A stretch of DNA of 11,301 nucleotides from an uncultured Acidimicrobium sp. (GCA_903895515.1 CAITUB010000125.1:1-11301), one strand, 5' to 3'. Counted from the first letter of the stretch, positions 1-6,102 are shown. Notes: generated by a model from the letters alone, not told the origin. Program-made: numbers and translations.

Positions 1-29
1 AGTTCCAGCCACGTTGCTGTAGCCAGAAC

Positions 30-38
30 TGCCATAAT
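30..38 (+). promoter_or_regulatory. Extended -10 promoter of the cupin gene
   Basis: TG-C-CATAAT forms an extended -10 (TG at 30-31, hexamer at 33-38). Only 6 nt separate it from the ATG at 45, so the transcript probably starts at or next to the start codon. I see no Shine-Dalgarno sequence and no convincing -35 at a normal distance. This is a motif reading only. Confidence 0.45.
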
Positions 39-44
39 GCAGGC

Positions 45-404
45 ATGACAATTTCCTTTCGCGCGTTAGAAATTCCTGCATCCGAACTTGCTGAAAAGCC
101 ACTTGGCCAGCCATCTGCCGAACCATTGACCGGGGAGAACTTGACTCGTGCACAAGTGTTTCTCGACAACGAAACCGTTACATCGGGAACGTGGGAGTGC
201 GAGCCAGGTGCATCGCGTTGGGAATTCACCACTCGCGGCGAAGTGATTTATGTAATCAAGGGCAGCATGACCGTGCACGAAGACGGTGGCGAGCCTGTCT
301 TGCTGACCGTTGGTTCAAGCTGCATCTTCCCAATTGGCTGGAAGGGTGTGTGGACAGTTCACGAAACACTTCGCAAAGTGTTCGTTGTCTATCGCACTGC
401 TTAA
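45..404 (+). CDS. Small cupin-domain protein (cupin_3 / DUF861-like)
   Basis: This 119-residue protein has a single cupin fold of the cupin_3 type, the family that includes (S)-ureidoglycine aminohydrolase-like cupins. Visible family features are SGTWECEPG at about residues 47-55, GEVIYVIKGSMTV at 65-77 (strands around cupin motif 1), and FPIGWKGVWTVHETLRK at 95-111, the typical end of the domain. Most of the protein is the domain itself, after roughly 30 less conserved residues. There is no signal peptide, so it should be cytosolic. The ATG at 45 was chosen because an extended -10 lies just upstream and no earlier in-frame start is visible. It converges on the aminotransferase with a 9-nt gap and no terminator hairpin between them. 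The substrate cannot be told from sequence; a small-molecule enzyme or a ligand-binding protein are both possible. Confidence 0.8.
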   Translation: MTISFRALEIPASELAEKPLGQPSAEPLTGENLTRAQVFLDNETVTSGTWECEPGASRWEFTTRGEVIYVIKGSMTVHEDGGEPVLLTVGSSCIFPIGWKGVWTVHETLRKVFVVYRTA

Positions 405-413
405 TTACTTTCG

Positions 414-1610
414 TTAACGCGTAGCAACTACTGCTTCAGCAACTAGGCGAATTCGAGCTCCCGCTTCGCGCAATACCTGTGCATCATTAGTCAGTGCAAG
501 CCGAATGTGTCCTGCACCACCATTGCCAAAGCTTTCGCCAGGCATGACCACGATGTCGTGGTCGTTGAGCAACATCCATGCAAAGTCTTCGCCAGACATT
601 CCCGTTTCGCGAATGTCCACCATGATGAACATGCCGCCTTCGGGCATGCGAGCCTTTGCCGCCGATGAACCTTCAAATGCGCTGACGAGTTGATGCGCGC
701 GATCTTTAAATGCGGCGCTGAGGCTTTCGACTTCAGGGTGGCGCTGCGAAAGGGCAACAGCCAACGCATCTTCAATAAATGGTTGAGAGCCAAACAGCAT
801 GGCTTCTGCAACGAGTACAAGTCGCTGGGTCACTTCGGGTGGAGAGGCGATCCAGCCAGCACGGAACCCTGGTAGAGCATGTGACTTTGAAATTGAAGAC
901 ACTGCAAGTGTGCGATGACGAAGTTGCGGGCGATCGAAAGGTGAACAGAATGGCGCACCGTAGGTGAGGTCGGCATATACCTCGTCAACAACAATCCATA
1001 AATCGTGGCGTTCACACACTTCGCCAATTTCATCAATTTCGTTTTGCGAAAGCACAGCACCTGTTGGGTTGCTCGGCGTGTTCAACAGCAACACTCGCGA
1101 CCGTGGAGTAATTGCCGCTTCAATTTGCTTGGCTGTCACGTGGAAGCCATCTTCGGGAAGTGTTGGAACGGGAACAAATGTTGCACCCGATGCCGCGACA
1201 AGGCCTTCGTAGGTGGCGTAATACGGATCTGGCACTAACACTTCGTCGCCAGTTTGCACCAACGTCATTAACACCGTGCACAAACCGTTTTGTGTTCCTG
1301 CGGTGTACACAATTTGATCCGGCGAAACCTCTTGTCCCGACCTGCGCGAGAGGTGAGTGGCAATTGCATCGAGCGCAACTTGTTCGCCTTGTCCCGCTGC
1401 ATACTTCAGTCGTCCGCCACGCAGAGATGCAACGGCTTGATCAAGCACGCTTGCTGGTGGCGGTAAATCAGGTTCGCCAATGGAAAGGAATGTCACCTTT
1501 TGGCCTGCAGCAGCTCGGGCTAGGCCTTCCACATGTACCGCCCACTTGGCTGCCCCAAGACCAGAGAGGCGATCGGACATTGGGGCGAACCGGTTTGGCG
1601 ACTTCTTCAC
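414..1610 (-). CDS. PLP-dependent class I/II aminotransferase
   Basis: This is a 398-residue fold-type I aminotransferase, normal length for the AspC/AruH-like group. The PLP-binding elements are in order: AGTQNG near 104-109 (phosphate-side loop), PYYATYEG near 129-136, NTPSNPTG at 177-184 (Asn181), VVDEVYADL at 207-215 (Asp209, Tyr212), SSISKSHALPGFRAGW at 238-253 with Schiff-base Lys242, and Arg370 in GHIRLAL as the substrate carboxylate ligand. The SKSHALPGFRAGW segment resembles arginine/alanine-type aminotransferases more than classical AspC, but the amino donor cannot be assigned. The start is taken as GTG at 1610, with a -10-like TAGTTT (minus strand, 1617-1622) 6 nt upstream; an internal ATG at codon 11 is the alternative. 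It is divergent from the acyl-CoA ligase, so shared regulation is possible. Confidence 0.88.
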   Translation of the reverse strand: MKKSPNRFAPMSDRLSGLGAAKWAVHVEGLARAAAGQKVTFLSIGEPDLPPPASVLDQAVASLRGGRLKYAAGQGEQVALDAIATHLSRRSGQEVSPDQIVYTAGTQNGLCTVLMTLVQTGDEVLVPDPYYATYEGLVAASGATFVPVPTLPEDGFHVTAKQIEAAITPRSRVLLLNTPSNPTGAVLSQNEIDEIGEVCERHDLWIVVDEVYADLTYGAPFCSPFDRPQLRHRTLAVSSISKSHALPGFRAGWIASPPEVTQRLVLVAEAMLFGSQPFIEDALAVALSQRHPEVESLSAAFKDRAHQLVSAFEGSSAAKARMPEGGMFIMVDIRETGMSGEDFAWMLLNDHDIVVMPGESFGNGGAGHIRLALTNDAQVLREAGARIRLVAEAVVATR

Positions 1611-1642
1611 GCTATGAAACTATCGCTTATGTTGGTACGGAT
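1611..1642. promoter_or_regulatory. Compact divergent promoter, aminotransferase / acyl-CoA ligase
   Basis: The whole intergenic region is 32 bp. A minus-strand -10 (TAGTTT, plus positions 1617-1622) lies 6 nt before the aminotransferase GTG. A plus-strand -10 (TATGTT, 1628-1633) lies 9 nt before the ligase ATG. The two hexamers sit back to back with 5 bp between them. No Shine-Dalgarno sequence is visible on either side, so both mRNAs are probably leaderless. Confidence 0.45.
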
Positions 1643-3361
1643 ATGCAGATGATGAAGCACTACCACGCAGCCCGAGCAGAAATTGATGCTCCTGGATCTC
1701 CACTCGCAACAATGTTCACTGAAGTACTTGGCGTTTCCATCAAGACCTTTGCTTCTGCACCACCGCATTTGCGTGCGCTATGGGAAATGACGGCTGGTTA
1801 TGCCGACAAGGAATACATCATTTACGAAGATGAGCGTTACACATATGCACAAATTCACGAACAGGTGCGAAAGTTTGCCCACTATTTGATTGAGCAAGGG
1901 GTGACGACCGAGTCGCGAGTAGCTCTCGGTATGCGCAACTATCCCGAGTGGCTTGTTGCCTATTGGGCAACGGTGTCAATTGGTGCGGCTGTAGTTGGGC
2001 TTAATGCGTGGTGGACATCGCCAGAAATGGAATACGCGCTTCGTGATTCAACACCTCATGTGTTGGTGGTTGATGATGAACGCCTCGAACGATATTTGAG
2101 CACCACGGTTGAGCACTCGATGCACGTTGTTGCAGTGCGCAGCAAACGACAGTTGCCCGACGGCGCAGTGTCGTGGTCAGACACGATTGCAGGCGTTGAC
2201 CCTGGAAAATTACCGGACGTAGTTATTGATACCGATTCTGATGCAACTATTTTTTATACATCGGGAACTACTGGTTTTCCAAAAGGCGCACAACTCACCA
2301 ACCGCGGTTCAGTAGCAAATATTTTCAACATGATGGCAATGTCGCAATCAGCAAACTTGGCGGAACAAAAAGCAATTGCTGCAGGTGATGCTCAACCTTC
2401 GTCAAAGGTTCCGCTGAATTTGCCGAATGCATACATGGCATCAACTCCGCTGTTCCATGTGACTGCATGTAATTGCGTGATGCATCCCGCGACATTGCTT
2501 GGCGCGAAACTCGTTTTGATGTACAAATGGGACCCAGGCCGTGCATTGGAACTGATTGAACGCGAAAAGGTAACTACGTTTTCTGGCGTGCCCACGATGA
2601 CTCGTGAAATCTTGTTGCATCCAGATTGGTCAAAGCGCGACACGTCGTCTGTGCAGAGCATGGGCGGCGGCGGTTCGGCACTGCAGCCTGACTTGGTGAC
2701 GAAGATTGCTGATTCGTTATCAACAGGGCAACCTTCAACTGGATACGGCATGACAGAGACATGCGGGATTATCACGTCGAATGCTGCGCGTTGGTTCATT
2801 GCAAAACCAGAATCGTGTGGCCCTATCGTGCCCACGCTTGAAGCGAAGTTGGTAGATGAAAGTGGCAACGATATTGCGCCATCACCAGAGGCCATTGGCG
2901 TTCTCTGTGTGAAGGGTGCTGTGGTCATTAAGGGCTATCTCAATCGACCAGAAGCCAACGCAGAAACGATTAAAGACGGCTGGCTCACTACTGGCGACAT
3001 TGCTCGCATTGATGAAGACGGGTTTGTGTACATCGTCGATCGCGCTAAAGACATGGTCATTCGCGGTGGCGAAAATGTGTACTGCAGCGAAGTAGAAACT
3101 GCGATCTACCAACACGAGGCAATTGCCGAAGCAGCAGTGTTTGGAATTCCGAATGATCGACTTGGGGAAGAAGTTGCAGCAGTTCTTGTGCTTCGACCTG
3201 GATCGACATTGAGTCAAAGCGAACTCGAAAGCTTCTTATCGGGAACTATTGCCAAGCACAAAATTCCGACAACGGTGTGGTTCCGAGATACGGCAATTCC
3301 ACGCAATGCAACTGGCAAGTTCTTGAAGCGCGAATTGCGCAAAGAACTCATCGGTCAATAA
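1643..3361 (+). CDS. AMP-forming acyl-CoA synthetase / fatty-acid-CoA ligase
   Basis: This 572-residue ANL-superfamily enzyme activates a carboxylic acid to an acyl-adenylate and then to acyl-CoA. Core motifs are present in order: FYTSGTTGFPKG at 204-215 (P-loop-like A3), STPLFHV at 267-273, GYGMTETCG at 367-375 (A5), GWLTTGDIARIDEDGFVYIV at 446-465 with Asp452 (A7), the DRAKDMVIRGGENVY hinge region at 466-480, and the C-terminal lysine Lys559 in NATGKFLKREL. Nothing is missing, so it should be active. The acid specificity is not readable; medium/long-chain fatty acids or another carboxylate are possible. The frame is open much further upstream, but that stretch is antisense to the aminotransferase and carries no ligase homology, so I start at ATG 1643 (ATGs at 1649 and 1652 are alternatives). 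It ends 3 nt before the 19-bp attachment repeat, and before the island arrived it would have converged directly on ssrA. Confidence 0.9.
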   Translation: MQMMKHYHAARAEIDAPGSPLATMFTEVLGVSIKTFASAPPHLRALWEMTAGYADKEYIIYEDERYTYAQIHEQVRKFAHYLIEQGVTTESRVALGMRNYPEWLVAYWATVSIGAAVVGLNAWWTSPEMEYALRDSTPHVLVVDDERLERYLSTTVEHSMHVVAVRSKRQLPDGAVSWSDTIAGVDPGKLPDVVIDTDSDATIFYTSGTTGFPKGAQLTNRGSVANIFNMMAMSQSANLAEQKAIAAGDAQPSSKVPLNLPNAYMASTPLFHVTACNCVMHPATLLGAKLVLMYKWDPGRALELIEREKVTTFSGVPTMTREILLHPDWSKRDTSSVQSMGGGGSALQPDLVTKIADSLSTGQPSTGYGMTETCGIITSNAARWFIAKPESCGPIVPTLEAKLVDESGNDIAPSPEAIGVLCVKGAVVIKGYLNRPEANAETIKDGWLTTGDIARIDEDGFVYIVDRAKDMVIRGGENVYCSEVETAIYQHEAIAEAAVFGIPNDRLGEEVAAVLVLRPGSTLSQSELESFLSGTIAKHKIPTTVWFRDTAIPRNATGKFLKRELRKELIGQ

Positions 3362-3364
3362 CTC

Positions 3365-3383
3365 TGCAACTAGTGGAGCTGGG
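3365..3383 (+). repeat. Attachment-site repeat, distal copy (displaced tmRNA 3' end)
   Basis: TGCAACTAGTGGAGCTGGG is identical to 5785-5803. Read on the minus strand it contains the 3' acceptor strand CAGCTCC plus the discriminator A of tmRNA, but no tmRNA body follows it. It therefore looks like the original 3' end displaced by integration. Its left boundary is 3 nt from the acyl-CoA ligase stop codon. Confidence 0.75.
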
Positions 3384-3400
3384 ACATTCCCAAATGCTCC
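3375..3400. other. Imperfect hairpin at the island's left edge
   Basis: The arms GGAGC+TGGGA (3375-3384) and TCCCA+GCTCC (3388-3392 and 3396-3400) pair around a CAT loop, giving 10 bp with a 3-nt AAT bulge. One arm lies within the attachment repeat and the other in island DNA. It could slow transcripts leaving the ligase gene, but no T-run follows on either strand, so I do not call it an intrinsic terminator. The rest of 3401-3536 holds no gene I can support, only a GGTTAC direct repeat at 3436-3441 and 3449-3454. Confidence 0.35.
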
Positions 3401-3536
3401 CCGTATTTACAGAATCAGAAGGTGCTTTGGAGGTCGGTTACGCCTAAGGGTTACTCCTCGAGTTGCACCAGATGCATTCCGAGAAGGTTCCGCCGGCGTT
3501 AGCGTCGTGCGCCTTGCCAAAGAACAGAGGAAGACC

Positions 3537-4967
3537 ATGATCTATTCCACCAGTCGACGCACACTCACAGTTGCAGCATTCGTAACCTGCATTGCACTTG
3601 TTGCCGGCGCGTGTGGCAGCGGCGAGCAAGCAGCGACGTCGGGCGCCACGAAGGTTCCGCCGTCCACGGTGTACGCACCCGATGAGTCCATTCAGGAGAC
3701 CGTCAAAGACCTCATCGACAAGGGTTTGCCCTCAGGTGCCTATGCCTTTACCGCCTACACGCAGCCCTTTGCGAGTCTGCTGGAACAGCTGGCGGGCCCG
3801 GGTCCGGTCACGCTTTTCCTCCCATCGGACCAAGCTTGGAAGACATTCTTCGCGGTGACCGGTCTGGATGAGCAGACAACATTCGAGGACCCGAAGCTCA
3901 TGGAGAAGATCCTCTCTTATCTCGTAGTGACGACGAATCGGTACACCGATGAAGACCTCCTCAAGATGGACGGTCAGGAGATCACCACGTCGGGTGGGCA
4001 AACACTGCGGGTGACCTCCCAGTTCGGGCAGGCCTTCCTTCCTGGCCTCAACGCGATCACAACCCCCCGCCAACCACCTGGCCTGACTGCAGTGACTGGT
4101 GGGCTTGCAGCCCGGAACGGCTTCATCCACATCATCGACTGGGTGCCGTTGCCGTTTGACGAACTGCTCCCGCTCATGAACTGCCCGGACGGCAAATTCG
4201 GGTGTTTGAACCCGAACGAACTCGACCCGCAATTCGTCGGTTACTGCGTTCCGCAGAACACCAACAAGGCATGCATCTCGCTGAGCGACGCTCCCGCCAA
4301 GTCGGCTCCTCCCACGACCGTCGCCCCAGTGACGACCGAGCTCCCTGACCTTGCCGTGATGGAGAGTGCCTGGGATCAGGCGAACTGGCCGGGTCAGAAG
4401 TTCGGCATATTCCTGGAGGCGCTCAAGGCCACCGGGCTGGAGAGTGTGCTGCAGGGCGACGGTCCGGTGACCGTCTTCATTCCACCGGATGCCACCTTCA
4501 AGGCCTTTTTCGATGTCATGGGCGTGACGAAGGAGCAGGTGTTCGGCGACAACGAGCTCCTCACCAAGATCATTTCGTACCTCGTGGTGACCGGCACCAA
4601 CCGCTACACCGACGAAGACCTCCTGCGGATGAACGGTCAGGAACTTACGACCCTTGGTGGGGCCAAAATGTTGATCACCGCCAAGTACGGCAAGATCTTC
4701 CTTCCCGGTGTCAACCCCTTTCCCGACATCTCGCAGGGTGGTCCTCTCACCAATGTGTACGGCGCCTATCGGGCGAGGAATGGCTTCGTCCTCGTCATCG
4801 ACTGGGTCCCACTGCCGCCCGACGTCAAGGTCGCGCAACTCCTGAAGTGTCCTTCCGGGCAGTTCGGCTGCGTGCAGATGCCGCCGGAGTCGCTCGATTT
4901 GTCTCGGCCGGGTTACTGCGTCGAGACGAAGCCGCTGTACGGGTGTCTGGCGTTGGGCAAAGAGTAA
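3537..4967 (+). CDS. Duplicated FAS1 (fasciclin) domain lipoprotein with Cys-rich modules
   Basis: The predicted protein has 476 residues. The N-terminus has RR, a hydrophobic core (about 11-25) and Cys26 in a loose lipobox (VAGAC), so it is probably an exported, membrane-anchored lipoprotein. Two FAS1 domains follow at about 68-206 and 286-428. Each has the first FAS1 motif (TLFLPSDQAW at 92-101; TVFIPPDATF at 312-321) and the closing NGF...IDWVPLP motif. Each domain is followed by a four-cysteine tail with spacing C-x6-C-x13/15-C-x8-C (Cys216, 223, 237, 246; Cys438, 445, 461, 470). A Pro/Thr-rich linker (about 253-270) joins the halves. The halves are clearly similar, so the gene arose by internal duplication. 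FAS1 proteins usually act in adhesion or surface binding; the ligand is unknown. ATG 3537 is preferred over an upstream GTG (3507) because AGAGG (3526-3530) precedes it and the signal peptide begins there. Base composition is visibly GC-richer than the flanking genes. Confidence 0.85.
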   Translation: MIYSTSRRTLTVAAFVTCIALVAGACGSGEQAATSGATKVPPSTVYAPDESIQETVKDLIDKGLPSGAYAFTAYTQPFASLLEQLAGPGPVTLFLPSDQAWKTFFAVTGLDEQTTFEDPKLMEKILSYLVVTTNRYTDEDLLKMDGQEITTSGGQTLRVTSQFGQAFLPGLNAITTPRQPPGLTAVTGGLAARNGFIHIIDWVPLPFDELLPLMNCPDGKFGCLNPNELDPQFVGYCVPQNTNKACISLSDAPAKSAPPTTVAPVTTELPDLAVMESAWDQANWPGQKFGIFLEALKATGLESVLQGDGPVTVFIPPDATFKAFFDVMGVTKEQVFGDNELLTKIISYLVVTGTNRYTDEDLLRMNGQELTTLGGAKMLITAKYGKIFLPGVNPFPDISQGGPLTNVYGAYRARNGFVLVIDWVPLPPDVKVAQLLKCPSGQFGCVQMPPESLDLSRPGYCVETKPLYGCLALGKE

Positions 4968-5014
4968 GACGTTCGACGAGATGTACCGAAGGGAACTGCC
5001 ACGACCTGTATAGA

Positions 5015-5218
5015 AAGCACACGACGATCTCGATTCAGCAGTGTGTCGGCAAGTTCTGAGAACTTGTCTACGTCGATCTTGGCGCGCTTCACTTTTGGTG
5101 CGGTGATCGAGCGCAGCGGGTTGTGAACGATGTAGTTATGCACCTCGGCGTAGGTCAGGAACTTCGACTCTAAAAAATACCTGCCAAAGGTTCCGAGATA
5201 CTCACACATGAAATCGTG
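5015..5218 (-). pseudogene. Tyrosine recombinase/integrase remnant
   Basis: The minus-strand frame from 5218 leftward encodes a segment that reads like the end of a phage-integrase core-binding domain and the start of the catalytic domain. Counting from the Met at 5209, AEVHNYIVHNPLRSITAPKV (21-40) matches the usual 'Y-I-x-x-NP-x-x-x-x-x-P-K-V' junction, and KIDVDKFSELADTL (44-57) corresponds to the first catalytic-domain helix. After about residue 65 the similarity fades. The catalytic Arg...HxxR...Tyr portion is absent; that direction runs into the 3' end of the FAS1 gene. The N-terminus is also missing, because a stop lies at 5219-5221. I infer a decayed integrase of this island. The family call rests on motif recognition in a short fragment. 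Confidence 0.55.
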
Positions 5219-5476
5219 TCAAAGTTGTCGTCGTTTTATGGGATATCTATTTACATCTACTCACGAGACCACAATCCGCCACATTTTCACGTGTACTACG
5301 GCGAATTTTCAGCGATAGTTCGGATCAGTAACTGCGAAGTATTGAGGGGAGAGATTCCGGATCGTGTCCAACGGCTTGTCCGCGAATGGCTATCGCTGTA
5401 TCGCAGTGAAGTTCTACAAGCCTGGAACCAAATTCAAGAAGGGAAACCCATTGATGTCATTGAGCCACTCAGATAA
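5216..5476 (+). CDS. DUF4160 domain protein
   Basis: This 86-residue protein matches the small DUF4160 family along its full length. It has the typical opening FYGISIYIYSRDHNPPHFHVYYGEF (residues 7-31, His/Pro-rich core DHNPPHFH) and the tail VREWLSLYRSEVLQAWNQIQ...KPIDVIEPL. The start is the GTG at 5216, which gives the family's usual N-terminal length; no clear ribosome-binding site is visible. GATACT (5197-5202) could be a weak -10. The DUF2442 gene begins 10 nt after the stop, and this pairing recurs in many bacteria. The pair is generally regarded as toxin-antitoxin-like, but no biochemical role is established that I know of. It is AT-richer than the FAS1 gene beside it. Its first three bases overlap the integrase remnant on the other strand. 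Confidence 0.8.
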   Translation: MSKLSSFYGISIYIYSRDHNPPHFHVYYGEFSAIVRISNCEVLRGEIPDRVQRLVREWLSLYRSEVLQAWNQIQEGKPIDVIEPLR

Positions 5477-5486
5477 TCTTCACCGT

Positions 5487-5780
5487 ATGAAGACCTGCGC
5501 ACGGATCCGTGAAGTGAAATATTTAGGCGAAAGAAATCTTTTGATTTCGTTCGAAGATGGCCTACAGCGCGAACTTTCATTTCACGCAAACTGGCAGGGG
5601 ATTACCGAGCAGTTGAACTCAAATGACTTTCTTGCCTTGGTTGGAATTGATCCTGTTACAAAAACATTGTCTTGGCCAAATGGGATCGATCTAGACGCTG
5701 AAATTTTGCATGGCGACTTTGATCCATCTAGCGGAGCTTTTTTCAGCGTCGTCAGCGAAGAAATCATTTCCAGTTTGTAA
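5487..5780 (+). CDS. DUF2442 domain protein
   Basis: This 97-residue partner of the DUF4160 gene has the family layout: a short N-terminal strand region (ARIREVKYLGERNLLISFEDG at about 5-25, R/L-rich then FEDG), a middle segment LNSNDFLALVGIDP, and the hallmark TKTLSWPNGIDLDAEILHG near residues 59-75. The frame is open further upstream to about 5364, but that part overlaps the DUF4160 gene and lies outside the domain, so I start at ATG 5487. No Shine-Dalgarno sequence is visible, so it is probably translated by coupling to the preceding gene. The stop is 4 nt before the right attachment repeat, and read-through would be antisense to ssrA. By analogy with such pairs it may be the partner that neutralises or positions DUF4160; that is inference. 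Confidence 0.78.
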   Translation: MKTCARIREVKYLGERNLLISFEDGLQRELSFHANWQGITEQLNSNDFLALVGIDPVTKTLSWPNGIDLDAEILHGDFDPSSGAFFSVVSEEIISSL

Positions 5781-5784
5781 ATTG

Positions 5785-5803
5785 TGCAACTAGTGGAGCT
5801 GGG
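5785..5803 (+). repeat. Attachment-site repeat, tmRNA-proximal copy
   Basis: This is the second perfect copy of the 19-bp repeat. Positions 5794-5803 are the 3' end of the tmRNA gene: discriminator A, the seven-base acceptor strand CAGCTCC and two T-stem bases. Positions 5785-5793 lie just outside it. The tmRNA 3' end is intact here, as expected when the incoming element supplies a replacement end. Confidence 0.75.
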
Positions 5804-5920
5804 GGGAATCGAACCCCCGTCCATCAGCCGTTGAACGCCCGTGATACGACCATTCCCGACACTGTTGCTACGCAGCAACATCGGCGAGTCGATTGGTTAA
5901 TGCCGAAGCATTAACCCGCG

Positions 5921-5976
5921 GAATGTCTTTCCATTCGGTCATTGGTCTTTCTCAACGTCATCGGTCTTTCCCAATG
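5921..5976 (-). repeat. Three tandem hairpins with a shared loop inside tmRNA
   Basis: On the RNA strand, three consecutive stem-loops occupy 56 nt: CAUUGG/CCGAUG (5959-5976), CGUUG/CAAUG (5940-5957) and GAAUG/CAUUC (5921-5936). All carry GAAAGA in the loop and are separated by 1-3 nt. The underlying sequence is a degenerate tandem repeat of about 19-20 nt containing GAAAGAC. They occupy the part of tmRNA that usually folds into pseudoknots PK2-PK4. Confidence 0.6.
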
Positions 5977-6057
5977 TCATTCCCCGCTTCTGTTGCCGGG
6001 CTGCGGTGAATTGGCCCCGTGCGACCTTGCGGCTCACGGTTGCTCTCTACCCCCTAA

Positions 6058-6102
6058 TTAGGCGGCGAGAGCGAACTGCTTGTTGGCAGTTGTTTTTTTG
6101 CC
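6058..6102 (-). other. tmRNA proteolysis-tag reading frame
   Basis: Read from a GGC resume codon, the frame encodes GKKTTANKQFALAA followed by TAA. With the alanine carried by tmRNA, the tag would be A-GKKTTANKQFALAA. The ALAA end is the usual ClpXP-type degron. A GCA in the preceding frame does not lead to an ALAA ending, so GGC is the better resume codon, as in Bacillus-type tags. Confidence 0.85.

Larger units (their letters stand above)
3365..5803. mobile_element. Small genomic island integrated at the 3' end of ssrA
   Basis: The segment is bounded by perfect 19-bp direct copies of TGCAACTAGTGGAGCTGGG at 3365-3383 and 5785-5803. The right copy covers the last 10 nt of the tmRNA gene plus 9 bp downstream. 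The left copy is a detached duplicate lying against the ligase stop codon. This is the signature left by tyrosine integrases that target tRNA/tmRNA 3' ends. Inside are a FAS1 lipoprotein gene, a truncated integrase-like reading frame and a DUF4160/DUF2442 pair. No intact integrase, excisionase or replication gene is present, so it appears immobilised. The repeat is seen directly; the integration history is inferred. Confidence 0.75.

Noticed and set aside
405..413. GTTAAC palindrome between the cupin and aminotransferase stops as a terminator.
   Set aside because: It is a six-base palindrome with no stable stem-loop and no T-run.
1112..1642. Long upstream extension of the acyl-CoA ligase frame, which would give a protein of about 749 residues.
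   Set aside because: It is antisense to the well-conserved aminotransferase, shows no acyl-CoA ligase homology, and the family length is met from ATG 1643.
3507..3536. GTG at 3507 as the FAS1 gene start.
   Set aside because: It would place ten charged residues before the signal peptide, while ATG 3537 has a ribosome-binding site just upstream.
3732..4838. Open minus-strand frame of 368 codons opposite the FAS1 gene.
   Set aside because: The plus strand encodes clear FAS1 domains. The antisense frame is rich in Arg, Gly, His and Val with no family features, as expected of a GC-rich shadow frame.
5364..5486. Upstream extension of DUF2442 into the DUF4160 gene.
   Set aside because: The extra 41 codons overlap DUF4160 in another frame and lie outside the DUF2442 domain; ATG 5487 gives the normal family length.
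5921..5976. The tandem GTCTTTC-containing units as a CRISPR-like array.
   Set aside because: The units are only 19-20 nt, degenerate, contiguous without spacers, and lie within tmRNA.
6093..6099. Run of seven T as a possible terminator tract.
   Set aside because: It lies inside tmRNA and encodes the two lysine codons (plus one base of the next codon) of the tag peptide.
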